From a virus: a stretch of 22,495 nt of DNA. The notes under the pieces were generated by a model. It saw only the letters and a list, made by a program, of their open reading frames with translations. It searched no databases and was not told where the DNA came from. Positions 6,858-14,771 of this stretch are shown piece after piece (within the stretch, counting starts at the first letter, position 1; every line of letters begins with the position of its first letter). The DNA is taken from the IMG/VR virus record IMGVR_UViG_3300032006_000096, positions 1 to 22,495 of that record; one strand, written 5' to 3'. The position numbers and the translations under genes were made by a program.

Positions 6858-9800
6858 TTAATTGGTCAAGAGAATGGCATCCCGCAGGTGCAGCGGTAGC
6901 ACTCGGAGTTCATTCCGTAACCCGGAAATTTCACTGAGCAGGGCAGCAGATACCGCCCCGTCATCCCCACTGCCCTGGGGTGTAATTTTTTCCTTTCCAT
7001 GGAGCATGGCAAGGGTGCCTTGCCCGAAGTCCACATACTTTCCGCCTGTGCCGTGTTGAAATGATGGCCCAGACCAGGTGGGGCCACCACCCCCGAAATC
7101 AAACTCAGGAATGTCATAGTCAAAACTTACACTTACCCTCGGGTCAGGAATATTATTGATATCATGCGTGAGTGTTGCCACTGCCGACGTAGCCGAGTCC
7201 GGGCCAGGGCCAGCTAACTTATCAATCAACTCCCCAATCTTGGTAATTAAGGCATCAAACTTTTCAGCGATAGGCTGAGCAAAGTTGAGTTTAGATGTAT
7301 CTGTCAGTTTTACCCCATTTTCGTCAGTGAGCCTTCCTTGCTCCACCATAGAGTCTATGATCGGTTGCATTCCGAGTGGGATATCTCGACCAGCTTTCAG
7401 GGCTTCAGTGACAAGGTCTTGCACTTCATCTTGCATCCCGTCCATCACAGCATTAACATCCGCCCCATTTTCTGTCAGGATTGCCCAGTCTGCACTAAGT
7501 GCCTCTGCCGCTTTTTCCATTTCTGCCGCTGCAAATTTTGGGCCTAACGCACTAAGTTCAATCCCATATTTATTTGCAGCCGCTTCCATCCCGGCAAAAT
7601 CTGTTTCTGTCTGGTCTGTTAACGCCATTAGTGCAGATTTATCGGCATCAGTAATTAGGCCCACTTCTAGTAATTTATCAAGGTAAGGCCGCAACGCTTC
7701 AGGGGCCGCTTTGCCTGTGGCTAATACTTCATTAGCATAATCCTGTAAGCCTTCAATACTTTCGTCAGTTAATGTTTGCAACGCTAACGCGGCGGCTTCT
7801 GCTTCACCTTTTACTACGTTAATTTCATCAATAATTGTCTTGACTGCTTCTGGCCCACCATCCTTAATGGCATCCCATAAACGTTGCACGGTGGATTCGG
7901 CTTCTTCACTTGATTTACCCGCTGCTAAATAAGAATCTCTCACGCTAATAACAACCGATGCCCAGCGACGGCCCCCGGCTTCAGCAATTTGCTGCGTGTT
8001 AAGTGCCTTGATTAGCTCATTTTCAAAATCTTTTACAAGGTTGCGGGCTTCTTTTTCTTCTTTACTTGGCCCGAAGAATCCTTTTACCCACCCGTGTAAT
8101 TTACCTAAACCCTTCATAGCTAATCCAACCCCAGCACCAATAATTGAACTAAGACCCCCAGAAATAACTTGGCCGAAGCCATCAATTACGCCTTTGCCTA
8201 AGTTGCTAAACAGCCCAGAAATTTTTCCCTCACCCCCGGTCATACCTTTCCACAAACTGGAAAAGCCGCCTTTAATTCCATCACCCCATTGTCCAAAAAT
8301 ACTTTTTCCTTTTGCTGCTTCAGCATGGATGCCCGCCATGTTAGTAATAACCGCAGGGCCAGTGGTTATAAAATCAAGTTGCTGTTGGTTTGCACTAACC
8401 CAGGCAAATGCTGCATCCTGGAGACTCCCCGATAAATTCTCTGGGCCAATTTCATCAGCTAACTTCATAATGGCTGGCCCAAGATTATTTAACATTAATT
8501 TATTCGTTTTTAAATGGTCTGGTAATTTCTCCCAAAATTCTGTGAATTGATCAGCTTGGTCAAAAAACTTGGTGCCAAACATTTCATCATGCAAGGATTG
8601 CATGGCATCTTTATGTTCTTCTTCTGCTTTTGCGGCTTCCTCATGGGCCGCTGCAATTCCTTCAGTAATGATGGTGGCAGCACGGGCATCTACAACATAT
8701 TCCCGTAAGGATTCAGAGAGTTCTTCTCCTTCCGCTGTTACTCCTTCCGCCGCGCTGACCAACCGTGCCATAACGTGTTCATTTTCTTTTTCTGCTTCAG
8801 TTAATTCTTTAAACGCTTGTTCCAGTGCCGCCACTTCCCCTTTGACCGCTGTGCCAAGTAAGGCATCTTTCATTTCTTTAGCTTCATCCGTTAACCTGGC
8901 TTGAGCTTCCGCCGTTTCTGCCGCCGCATCTTCAATGGCTTTTAACGCCGCTTCTTCCGCTTCAAATTCATCCACCAAGTACTGCAAACTGGGCGTAAGT
9001 TCTTCTCCGGTTTCCCGTAACCGAATGGCTCCCTGTATCACCCCGGCCAGGGCATCTTCTGAAAGGCTCCCAGCTTCAGCCCCTAAAGCGTGCATGGCGG
9101 TTTCTAGTTCTTGTACGCTTCCTTCAATTCCTGCTTTTCCTAACTCCATTTCTAGATCAGCAATTTTTTCTGCCAGTTCTTCCGTCGCACGGGCCGTTTC
9201 TTCTTCAGCCGTTTCCCCCACGCGGCTTAACCACGTATTCCAATCCTTTAACCCATCCACTACCCAATTTAATCCGTCTTTTACCGCTTGTGGGATCATA
9301 TCTACCAAGGCATTCCCCACATCTTTAGCCAAGGGGATGGCTTCCCGAAATAACCCTAGTAAAAATTTCCAAGGGGCAAGGAATGAATTAATGATCAACT
9401 GCGCTAATTGCCAGAGAATTTCCCGCACAGGTTTAATGGAAAGAAGTAAGCCCAGCAACACCACTTTCCACCCCACCAGAAATGCAGCTACTTTTGCGAG
9501 GGGGGCAAATAACGCGGTAAGCGTACCAAGGATGCCTGTCGTACCGAGTGTGGCGGCTAAGGAACCAAAGGCCATGGTGACGGTTCCCGCGATCATTAAA
9601 ACTGGCCCAATCGCTGCAAGAAATGCCGTAAACCCCAGAATAATTTTTTGGATGGCCGGGGAAAGATTCTGGAAAGCGGGCACTAACGTTTGAGATACCC
9701 AATTAGAGACTTTGATCCCAATATTTAAAAATGAGGTAAGCATTGGCGCAATAGCTTCCCCGATTTCAATCAGTGCCCCGGTAGCGGCTGACTGGAACAG

Positions 9801-10802
9801 GGTGAACGTACCCGCTAACCCTTCCATCTGGGTTTCCGCAATGGTTTTAGCTACATCCCCCACATTTTCCAGTTCCCCGGTAAACTCCTGTAACGCATCA
9901 GCCCCCTGGCCGACCAGTGCCGCCATCGCAGGGCCAGCCCGCTGCCCAAAGATTGTGATCAGTTGTTCTGTAGTAGCACTACTATCACCCAACTGTCGCA
10001 CGATCTCATCCATCGGTTTAATCTTGCCTGTGGAATCGGTGACATTTAACCCCAGCTTCCGCATCACACTCGCGGCTTTATTTGACGGCCCCAGCAAGCG
10101 TGTAACGGCCCCGCGCAAGGATGTGCCCGCCATCGATCCCTGAATGCCCGCATTCCCCATCATGGAAATAGCGGCAGCAGTCGATTCAAAAGACAGACCC
10201 GCAGACTTCGCCACCGGCCCTGCGTATTTGAATGCCACCCCTAACTGCGTGAGATCCGTATTGGCCGAGGTAAAGGCTTGTACTAAAACATTATTGGTAT
10301 GGGCAAGATCCTCTGTGGTTTGCCCAAATCCTGTCATGATGTTGCTGGTGATATCCGCAGCACTGGCAATATCTAACGTAGCCGCAGACGCTAACTCCAG
10401 CACATTGGGCATCGCCCCATAAATTTCTTTAGTCTTAAATCCAGCCATGCCAAGGAAGCCCATAGCATCAGCCGCTTCACTTGCTGAAAACTTTGTAGTT
10501 TCCCCAAGTTCTTTTGCTTGGCCTTCCAAGAGTTTAAAATCTCCGCCTGTAGCCCCGGTTAAGGCTTTCACGCGGTTCATGGATTTTTCAAAACTGCCAA
10601 ACGCAATCCCAGCAGCCGCACCCATGCCCACAATGGGAGCCGTCAGGCCCATGGTGAGTTGTGACCCGGTGGCCGTCATCCCGGCCCCCACAGATTTTAA
10701 TTTTTCACCTGTTTTTTTCAGATTAGTTTCAGCCTTGGCTAAGGCTGGAGACATCTTATCCTGAAGCCTTAAAACGGCCAGAAGCGTACCGATATTGATC
10801 AT
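6858..10802 (-). CDS. Tail tape measure protein
   Basis: 1314 residues. Residues about 60-330 match the PhageMin_Tail / TP901 tape-measure core (SFEKSMNRVKALTGATG, KFSASEAADAMGFLGMAGF, GTSLRGAVTRLLGPS, LITIFGQRAG). A hydrophobic block (about 384-485) has several membrane-like helices used in DNA delivery. Next comes a long helical, acidic region with three degenerate repeats (about 553-612, 648-704, 741-800), a second helical block, and a Gly-rich C-terminus (FQHGTGGKYVDFGQGTLAMLHGKE) typical of the family end. The ATG overlaps the chaperone stop (ATGA). Using the known rule of about 0.15 nm per residue, tail length would be near 200 nm, which argues for a siphovirus. Confidence 0.95.
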   Translation of the reverse strand: MINIGTLLAVLRLQDKMSPALAKAETNLKKTGEKLKSVGAGMTATGSQLTMGLTAPIVGMGAAAGIAFGSFEKSMNRVKALTGATGGDFKLLEGQAKELGETTKFSASEAADAMGFLGMAGFKTKEIYGAMPNVLELASAATLDIASAADITSNIMTGFGQTTEDLAHTNNVLVQAFTSANTDLTQLGVAFKYAGPVAKSAGLSFESTAAAISMMGNAGIQGSMAGTSLRGAVTRLLGPSNKAASVMRKLGLNVTDSTGKIKPMDEIVRQLGDSSATTEQLITIFGQRAGPAMAALVGQGADALQEFTGELENVGDVAKTIAETQMEGLAGTFTLFQSAATGALIEIGEAIAPMLTSFLNIGIKVSNWVSQTLVPAFQNLSPAIQKIILGFTAFLAAIGPVLMIAGTVTMAFGSLAATLGTTGILGTLTALFAPLAKVAAFLVGWKVVLLGLLLSIKPVREILWQLAQLIINSFLAPWKFLLGLFREAIPLAKDVGNALVDMIPQAVKDGLNWVVDGLKDWNTWLSRVGETAEEETARATEELAEKIADLEMELGKAGIEGSVQELETAMHALGAEAGSLSEDALAGVIQGAIRLRETGEELTPSLQYLVDEFEAEEAALKAIEDAAAETAEAQARLTDEAKEMKDALLGTAVKGEVAALEQAFKELTEAEKENEHVMARLVSAAEGVTAEGEELSESLREYVVDARAATIITEGIAAAHEEAAKAEEEHKDAMQSLHDEMFGTKFFDQADQFTEFWEKLPDHLKTNKLMLNNLGPAIMKLADEIGPENLSGSLQDAAFAWVSANQQQLDFITTGPAVITNMAGIHAEAAKGKSIFGQWGDGIKGGFSSLWKGMTGGEGKISGLFSNLGKGVIDGFGQVISGGLSSIIGAGVGLAMKGLGKLHGWVKGFFGPSKEEKEARNLVKDFENELIKALNTQQIAEAGGRRWASVVISVRDSYLAAGKSSEEAESTVQRLWDAIKDGGPEAVKTIIDEINVVKGEAEAAALALQTLTDESIEGLQDYANEVLATGKAAPEALRPYLDKLLEVGLITDADKSALMALTDQTETDFAGMEAAANKYGIELSALGPKFAAAEMEKAAEALSADWAILTENGADVNAVMDGMQDEVQDLVTEALKAGRDIPLGMQPIIDSMVEQGRLTDENGVKLTDTSKLNFAQPIAEKFDALITKIGELIDKLAGPGPDSATSAVATLTHDINNIPDPRVSVSFDYDIPEFDFGGGGPTWSGPSFQHGTGGKYVDFGQGTLAMLHGKEKITPQGSGDDGAVSAALLSEISGLRNELRVLPLHLRDAILLTN

Positions 10803-11113
10803 GGTTTTTTCTCACTGGTATCAATACCCAACTGCTTCCCCACCAATTCCATCTGAAGTTGTAAATACCGCTGGGCCGTGGCATCTGTTGGCATATTTTT
10901 CCCGTCAACTCCATCGATCCGTTGTTTAGCATTTGCCAAAGATCGTAACTGCATAATTTGAAAAATTGACCCGTTGGTATCATCCTCCAGTGCCGCCCGT
11001 GCCGCGTCAGGCAAACAATTAAATTCTTCACAGACTCGACTAATAACCCACAATTCTGGTGCAGGGATATCGTTACCTTCTTGCTCTAGGTACTCGACAA
11101 ACCCTTCTGCACG
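10799..11113 (-). CDS. Tail assembly chaperone, T part of a G-T frameshift fusion
   Basis: This frame is open upstream of any sensible start and codes for AEGFVEYLEQEGNDIPAPEL, then WVISRVCEEFNCLPDAARAAL, 104 residues to the TGA at 10799. A stand-alone start would be a TTG at 11053 with no ribosome site, and the upstream coding would be wasted. The frame is -1 to the 144-residue gene before it and is entered at the GGGAAAC heptamer (11113-11119), giving a 240-residue fusion (10799-11520; 136 + 104 residues). This is the lambda gpG/gpGT layout: both proteins bind the tape measure and recruit tail-tube subunits, and neither stays in the virion. The stop overlaps the tape-measure ATG. Confidence 0.82.
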   Translation of the reverse strand, partial: RAEGFVEYLEQEGNDIPAPELWVISRVCEEFNCLPDAARAALEDDTNGSIFQIMQLRSLANAKQRIDGVDGKNMPTDATAQRYLQLQMELVGKQLGIDTSEKKP

Positions 11114-11520
11114 TTTCCCGCTTCTGCTTCTGTATCCGGGCGTGAAAATTCAAAAATAGCTTCTGCTAAAAATGCCGCCGTGGGTTCATCCAGTTCCCCC
11201 ACCATTTCTGATCGGTTCTTATCTGTTAACGCAGGTTCCAGTGTCCAGGACACAATCCCCTTTTCTAGCAGGGAATCCCGGTGGTAATTGGAAAGAGTGG
11301 CTTCCTGTGTCTTTTGAATCCGATCAATTTTATCGGTATCTTCCGCCCGCAATGCTGCCATCAGTTCCGGGCCAATTTCACGCATAAACCCGATCCCTGT
11401 GCTTTGTTGTTTCTGTGCCGCTTCCGATAATTTCCGATGACTTAATTTACGGATCACTGCACTTTCCCCCGCATCATGCGGGAGTTGCACCGTTGTTGTT
11501 ACACCTATCACCAATCCCAT
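11086..11520 (-). CDS. Tail assembly chaperone, G-like
   Basis: 144 residues, the product when no frameshift occurs. It has a short beta start (MGLVIGVTTTVQLPHDAG) followed by helices (RKLSHRKLSEAAQKQ, PELMAALRAEDTDKIDRIQK) and an acidic end. The gene lies between tail-tube and tape-measure genes, where lambda-type G genes always are. AGGAG lies about 9 bases before the ATG. At codons 135-136 (GGA AAC) ribosomes can slip -1 into the T frame; the rest finish eight codons later at TAG. Sequence similarity to lambda G itself is not evident; the call rests on position, size and the slip site. Confidence 0.8.
   Translation of the reverse strand: MGLVIGVTTTVQLPHDAGESAVIRKLSHRKLSEAAQKQQSTGIGFMREIGPELMAALRAEDTDKIDRIQKTQEATLSNYHRDSLLEKGIVSWTLEPALTDKNRSEMVGELDEPTAAFLAEAIFEFSRPDTEAEAGNVQKGLSST
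11113..11119 (-). promoter_or_regulatory. Programmed -1 ribosomal frameshift site, GGGAAAC
   Basis: On the minus strand the zero-frame codons GCG GGA AAC place the heptamer G GGA AAC in the exact X XXY YYZ register, and a -1 slip gives GGG AAA followed by the open T frame. Lambda uses the near-identical GGGAAAG between G and T. No strong downstream stem is obvious, which is also so in several phages. Confidence 0.85.
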
Positions 11521-11545
11521 TCGCTCATTCTCCTACAGAAAAAAA

Positions 11546-11971
11546 TTATGACCAGACACCAGCACCCGTAGGTACGAGTTCTGCCACAATTGTTTGGATA
11601 CTTCCGTTTGCAGCGACCACTTCTGATGACATTAGCCGCACATCCACCGTGTATGTTTTCGAGTCACCAAACACTACAACCAACTGCCGCCCATCGTCCT
11701 GGGGGCCATCATCCACCGTGCCCAACACCACATGGGTACCCGTGGTGCCTGTGGTATCCCAGATGCAGGTCAGCGTAATATTTTCTGTACGCTTCGTACC
11801 TGTGGGGGTCTGTTCTTCAAATGAATCCCCAAGTGCCGTGGTGTCCGTAAGGACAGACGTTTGTTTGACGCTAATGCCTTCCAAAATAAAATTAGTGAGG
11901 GCACGGGCGGTACCGCCGGGGCCATCTTCCAATGTAACTGTAACGCTTGCTGGGCCGTATTTTCCTGCCAT
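11546..11971 (-). CDS. Tail tube-like protein, short paralogue
   Basis: 141 residues, beta-rich. Its N-terminus MAGKYGPASVTVTLEDG and the pattern D-T-T-x-LGDS-x-E-x-x-x-PTGT, then CIWDTT, match the first 80 residues of the next upstream gene (MAAGKFGP..., TTGIGDTWETHAPTGT, AFFDTT). Even the start context CTGCCATGATTAGCT (forward strand) is identical in both. The two arose by tandem duplication or are related tail-tube and tail-cap subunits. Place before the chaperones fits a tail tube protein. Which of the two forms the main tube is uncertain; this compact one-domain form may be the tube and the longer one a decorated version, or they may copolymerise. Confidence 0.7.
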   Translation of the reverse strand: MAGKYGPASVTVTLEDGPGGTARALTNFILEGISVKQTSVLTDTTALGDSFEEQTPTGTKRTENITLTCIWDTTGTTGTHVVLGTVDDGPQDDGRQLVVVFGDSKTYTVDVRLMSSEVVAANGSIQTIVAELVPTGAGVWS

Positions 11972-11983
11972 GATTAGCTTCTC

Positions 11984-12730
11984 CTATGAACGGGAAAATC
12001 CCGCAAAAATAGTTATTGATCCTGTTCCCGTTACTGTTCCCGAAAAAGCCAAGTAGCGGTTAACAGTTCCCGACACACTCACACGTTCTGCAAATGGTGC
12101 TGTTACATTATCGGTAAACGATAAAAGATCGGTGTATGTAACATTATCGGCTGAGTGCCTTACCTTCCCCACAAACGCACTGAATCCTGATGCTGCTGTA
12201 CACTGAATGAAGCCTACGCCACCGGCTGATGTGGATGCCGAGTTGTCTACCGGGGATGAGGTCGTAGCCCATGTAGCCGTTTTTGTTGCAATGGGCTGGA
12301 GGATTACGCCAGGGGAACGGCTTCCGGTCATGCCATACGTCACATTCGCTTTTTGGAGGTTCCCCAGTTCCGCCACCACTTCATATTCGTAACTATAGGT
12401 GCCTTCAAATCCCACAAAGGGGTACCCTGTGGTTTGCCCCCCAAACCCTAAACACATAACCCGTGCAGTGGCTTGTGGGGAGGTTGGACAACTCCCACTG
12501 AATGCGGCATGGGAGTAGTTCGCAGTGGTATCAAAAAATGCACCCTGCTGCACTACTTCTAAAGTTGTTGTGCCAGTCGGGGCGTGCGTTTCCCACGTAT
12601 CACCAATGCCCGTGGTTTCCACTAGCTGTGAATTTTGCTTTTCACTGAGTGATGTAATTTTATTAGACAGAACATCATACCCATCTACATATAAAATACC
12701 ACTCTGTGGGCCAAACTTTCCTGCTGCCAT
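11984..12730 (-). CDS. Major tail (tube) protein with C-terminal beta domain
   Basis: 248 residues. The N-terminal part is a tube-like domain related to that of the gene downstream (PTGT, D-T-T motifs). The C-terminal 100 residues (GVGFIQCTAASGFSAFVGKV, then RHSADNVTYTDLLSF and RVSVSGTVNRYLAFSG) form a beta-sandwich module that I recognise as common on phage tail proteins: 'qhSaDg.tw.DLl.F...R..v.GtvnRYla'. Such decorations often stick out of the tail tube and bind host surfaces weakly. AAAGG precedes the ATG by 9 bases, inside the previous gene's end. Tail-tube identity is supported by order: tail terminator, then tube, then chaperones and tape measure. Confidence 0.75.
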   Translation of the reverse strand: MAAGKFGPQSGILYVDGYDVLSNKITSLSEKQNSQLVETTGIGDTWETHAPTGTTTLEVVQQGAFFDTTANYSHAAFSGSCPTSPQATARVMCLGFGGQTTGYPFVGFEGTYSYEYEVVAELGNLQKANVTYGMTGSRSPGVILQPIATKTATWATTSSPVDNSASTSAGGVGFIQCTAASGFSAFVGKVRHSADNVTYTDLLSFTDNVTAPFAERVSVSGTVNRYLAFSGTVTGTGSITIFAGFSRS

Positions 12731-12732
12731 GA

Positions 12733-12975
12733 TTAGCTACCTTTTCTGGTTTTTTTAGCTGTGGGGGTCACTTCCTCAATACTCCCTTGGGCTAATAAAC
12801 TTTTAATAGATTTGTCTGGAATATCATCACACAGTGACCCCGCTTTAACTTCCTTAAATTTTACTTTTTCTAACTGGGCTTCACTAAGTTTTGATACACC
12901 CCCCGCAGCAAGTACCGTTTTCAAACTTCCTGGGGTGGGGTATCTCAAACCTACTTTTGCACGATACTTTGCCAT
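12733..12975 (-). CDS. Small conserved phage protein before the tail tube
   Basis: 80 residues, basic at both ends. MAKYRAKVGLRYPTPGSLKTVL opens with a short beta/turn piece, then DDIPDKSIKSLLAQGSIEEV is a compact helix and strand, then a Lys/Arg tail. Proteins with a start like this and 'DDiP..S...Ll.qG.Ie' are familiar short phage proteins in the head-tail region (memory, not searched). The ATG shares one base with the zinc-ribbon stop (TAATG). Function unknown. Confidence 0.65.
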   Translation of the reverse strand: MAKYRAKVGLRYPTPGSLKTVLAAGGVSKLSEAQLEKVKFKEVKAGSLCDDIPDKSIKSLLAQGSIEEVTPTAKKTRKGS

Positions 12976-13097
12976 TAGTCTGCATCCCTTTCATGCCCAC
13001 ATTTCATGCATACGACGCGGCCACCCAATACAGGTTTGGCTTCTTCTTTCGATGCCCCACACGGGCACGTTTTCGCTGTAGGTACCGTGACACTCAT
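12975..13097 (-). CDS. 40-residue zinc-ribbon protein
   Basis: A gene too short for usual callers, overlapping both neighbours: its ATG shares ATGA with the tail-terminator stop (13094-13097), and its TAA shares one base with the next ATG. Residues: a CPC pair at 11-13 (KTCPCGAS), an acidic/basic middle (KEEAKPVLGG), and a CMKCGH at 30-35, so four cysteines in a CxC ... CxxC ribbon arrangement. The tight overlap on both sides is strong evidence that it is translated. Role unknown; zinc ribbons this small usually bind nucleic acid or a protein partner. Confidence 0.72.
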   Translation of the reverse strand: MSVTVPTAKTCPCGASKEEAKPVLGGRVVCMKCGHERDAD

Positions 13098-13501
13098 GCG
13101 TTTTTATCTTTCGTAAAAATCATATTAAACGCAATGTAGGGACGGTCTAGATCATCTACATCACGGGGAAAAGGTTCCTGTAAATTCTCACTGAGATAAT
13201 ACCGCGTGCCAGAGAGATCCTCTGTTTCAATTGTCGCTAAGTTTTCAAAAATCGTTTGGGCCGTGGTGCGGGCCGTCTGGTAATCATACGGGGCACCGCG
13301 TACCACAAACTGGATACCGGGGCGTTCATACTGAATGCCCGCCGTACCAAAAGCCCGCGTGGGGGCTAACCCGCCCGTTTCATATAACGCTACACAGGCA
13401 TTGGGGGTGGGGGGCATCGTAGCTTTAAACACATTGGTGCCTACCGTACCACTAATGGCCGTGGCTACCCGTGTTGCTAGATCGTCCAGGACGTTAGCCA
13501 C
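13094..13501 (-). CDS. Tail terminator-like protein (Minor_capsid_3 type)
   Basis: 135 residues. Pattern MPPTPNACVALYETGGLAP, then ERPGIQFVVRG and the YDYQTARTTAQTIFENLA helix match the phage 'minor capsid protein C-terminal / tail terminator' family, where a P-x-x-P-x-x-x-V-x-x-Y-E-T-G-G opening and ERPxxQ-x-x-V-R strand recur. Such proteins cap the tail tube at the head-proximal end. It stands right after the gp10-like gene and four bases from its stop, the usual order. Ends in ATGA overlap with the zinc-ribbon gene. Confidence 0.8.
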   Translation of the reverse strand: MANVLDDLATRVATAISGTVGTNVFKATMPPTPNACVALYETGGLAPTRAFGTAGIQYERPGIQFVVRGAPYDYQTARTTAQTIFENLATIETEDLSGTRYYLSENLQEPFPRDVDDLDRPYIAFNMIFTKDKNA

Positions 13502-13505
13502 GTTG

Positions 13506-13895
13506 TTACTTCGCCCCCTCTAAAATCTCTAACCGTTTTGCAATCCGCTGCAACATATACTTAGCTGATCCGAGTAACGTACTCTCTAAAAATTTTGCTT
13601 GCCCTGCTTTATGATGCACATCTAACCGTTCATGCACCGCCACGGCATACGGGGCAGCAGGGCCACCCACTTTAATTTCTACGCTTACTTCATCCCCCTT
13701 ATACGAGGGAAAACTGGTTTCATGACTATTCCGCAATGTACCAAATTCCACAGGAGTCCGGGCCATGGATTCTTTTTGCTCGATCAGGGCTTCTTCATAT
13801 AACGCCCGCCCCACGTTACGCGGTAACTTTCCTTCTATTTTTTTTAAGGTGCCTAACACTTCTGGCACACCTTTTAATTCAAAACTTTTAGCCAA
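13506..13895 (-). CDS. HK97 gp10-like tail completion / minor head protein
   Basis: 129 residues. Family pattern: an N-terminal 'GVPEVLGTLKKI' helix, ARTPVEFGTLRNSHE (the tPvdtGtLrnS signature), then a beta-hairpin rich strand pair and YAVAVHERLDVHHKAGQAKFLES (the 'YA..vHE....h..gqakFL' signature). It works at the head-tail junction in completing the tail. The start overlaps the previous gene by eight bases. Confident family call; exact homology (gp10, Gp17 or tail completion) is less sure. Confidence 0.86.
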   Translation of the reverse strand: MAKSFELKGVPEVLGTLKKIEGKLPRNVGRALYEEALIEQKESMARTPVEFGTLRNSHETSFPSYKGDEVSVEIKVGGPAAPYAVAVHERLDVHHKAGQAKFLESTLLGSAKYMLQRIAKRLEILEGAK

Positions 13896-14244
13896 GCTCT
13901 ACCTCCACAAGAAATTCCGCATTCGTTGTGGGATCAACCGGGCCTGTAATCCTGACAATTGGCATTTCCGATCCATCTGGTAACGTAATTAAATCCTGTT
14001 CCCCAACTGTCACAGGGCCAACAAATAACACCCGCGCTAATGAAAGTTTTTCTTCCCCAAGTTCATTCCGTACGAATTTTTGCCGCCGTTCTACAATCGC
14101 TTTCCGTACTACTCCCGTGGCATACGTCGGTTTTCCATATCCATCATCACTGGCATACGCTTTATGTGTTACTGATGCCTGTAACGAGTCTGTGAGGGTA
14201 TTGGCTAACGCCACACCACTTTGCACAATCGTGGCAAAACTCAT
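13888..14244 (-). CDS. Head-tail connector / stopper-like protein
   Basis: 118 residues, mostly beta, with an N-terminal helix and strands around GDGYGKPTY-type loop (SDDGYGKPTYATGVVRKAIVE) and a C-terminal beta pair (DLITLPDGSEMPIVRITGPVD). Size, fold pattern and location between the DnaT-like adaptor and gp10-like protein match a head-tail stopper (gp16-like in SPP1 terms). No signature residues to prove it; order is the main evidence. Its ATG overlaps the previous stop (ATGA). Confidence 0.7.
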   Translation of the reverse strand: MSFATIVQSGVALANTLTDSLQASVTHKAYASDDGYGKPTYATGVVRKAIVERRQKFVRNELGEEKLSLARVLFVGPVTVGEQDLITLPDGSEMPIVRITGPVDPTTNAEFLVEVELG

Positions 14245-14771
14245 GAAGCCCGTACCAAACTGCGGGTAGACGATAACCGCCCGCGCACAGAACTAAACCA
14301 ATCCTGGGGAATCATCAAATACACCGCATCTGGTACCACTTTGTTATATTGATCCGCCGTAAATTGGAGAAAAACCGATCCCGCTTTAATCGAAGCTATC
14401 CCCTGGCTTTCCACATCATTATCTTCACTGCGGTTAGCAAGAATTAGTTGGCGGGCATATTCCGCTTGGGCATCCTTCACTTCTGAAGGCACTGTATCGG
14501 AATCTAGTACCACATCAATACGTTCTAACAGTCCCGTACGCGGCCAGCCTACCGCTTGGGTCGTGGTAGTTGCGTACCCCGTCCAGGTAAATAGAGATTC
14601 CATCAGTTTTGTAGCCCACAATAACGCTCGTATTTTTTCGTTTTCAGAGGCATCAGCCCATGTCGTAGATGCGGCTGGCCGATTATCGTGATACTGATCT
14701 GCTTCGGCCAGTGTGCAATAACTATTGGCTGTGGCACTTTTCGCCGTTGCAACAAGTGTAGAGGTACCCAT
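14241..14771 (-). CDS. Head-tail adaptor with DnaT-like domain
   Basis: 176 residues. NSYCTLAEADQYHDNRP, W (39), KIRALLWATKLMES, W-TGYAT..QAVGWPRTGL and IPSEVKDAQAEYA-type helices follow the pattern of the 'DnaT-like ssDNA-binding' / gp6-type head-tail adaptor family common next to the coat gene (A-L-x-x-A-T, then W-x-G, then Q-x-x-x-WPR, then IPxxVxxAQ). The start shares its last base with the gene before. The family name is historical; in this place it is best read as the first connector ring below the portal. Confidence 0.78.
   Translation of the reverse strand: MGTSTLVATAKSATANSYCTLAEADQYHDNRPAASTTWADASENEKIRALLWATKLMESLFTWTGYATTTTQAVGWPRTGLLERIDVVLDSDTVPSEVKDAQAEYARQLILANRSEDNDVESQGIASIKAGSVFLQFTADQYNKVVPDAVYLMIPQDWFSSVRGRLSSTRSLVRAS

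Noticed and set aside
8935-9693. 252-residue plus-strand frame, and other long plus-strand frames at 11415-12056, 7996-8550, 2728-3195 and 1984-2424
   Set aside because: They lie opposite well-supported minus-strand genes, have Ser/Pro/Ala-rich low-complexity products typical of antisense frames, and lack ribosome sites.
10799-11053. Stand-alone 84-residue gene starting at TTG 11053
   Set aside because: No ribosome site, and protein-like coding continues upstream in frame to the GGGAAAC site, so a frameshift product fits better.
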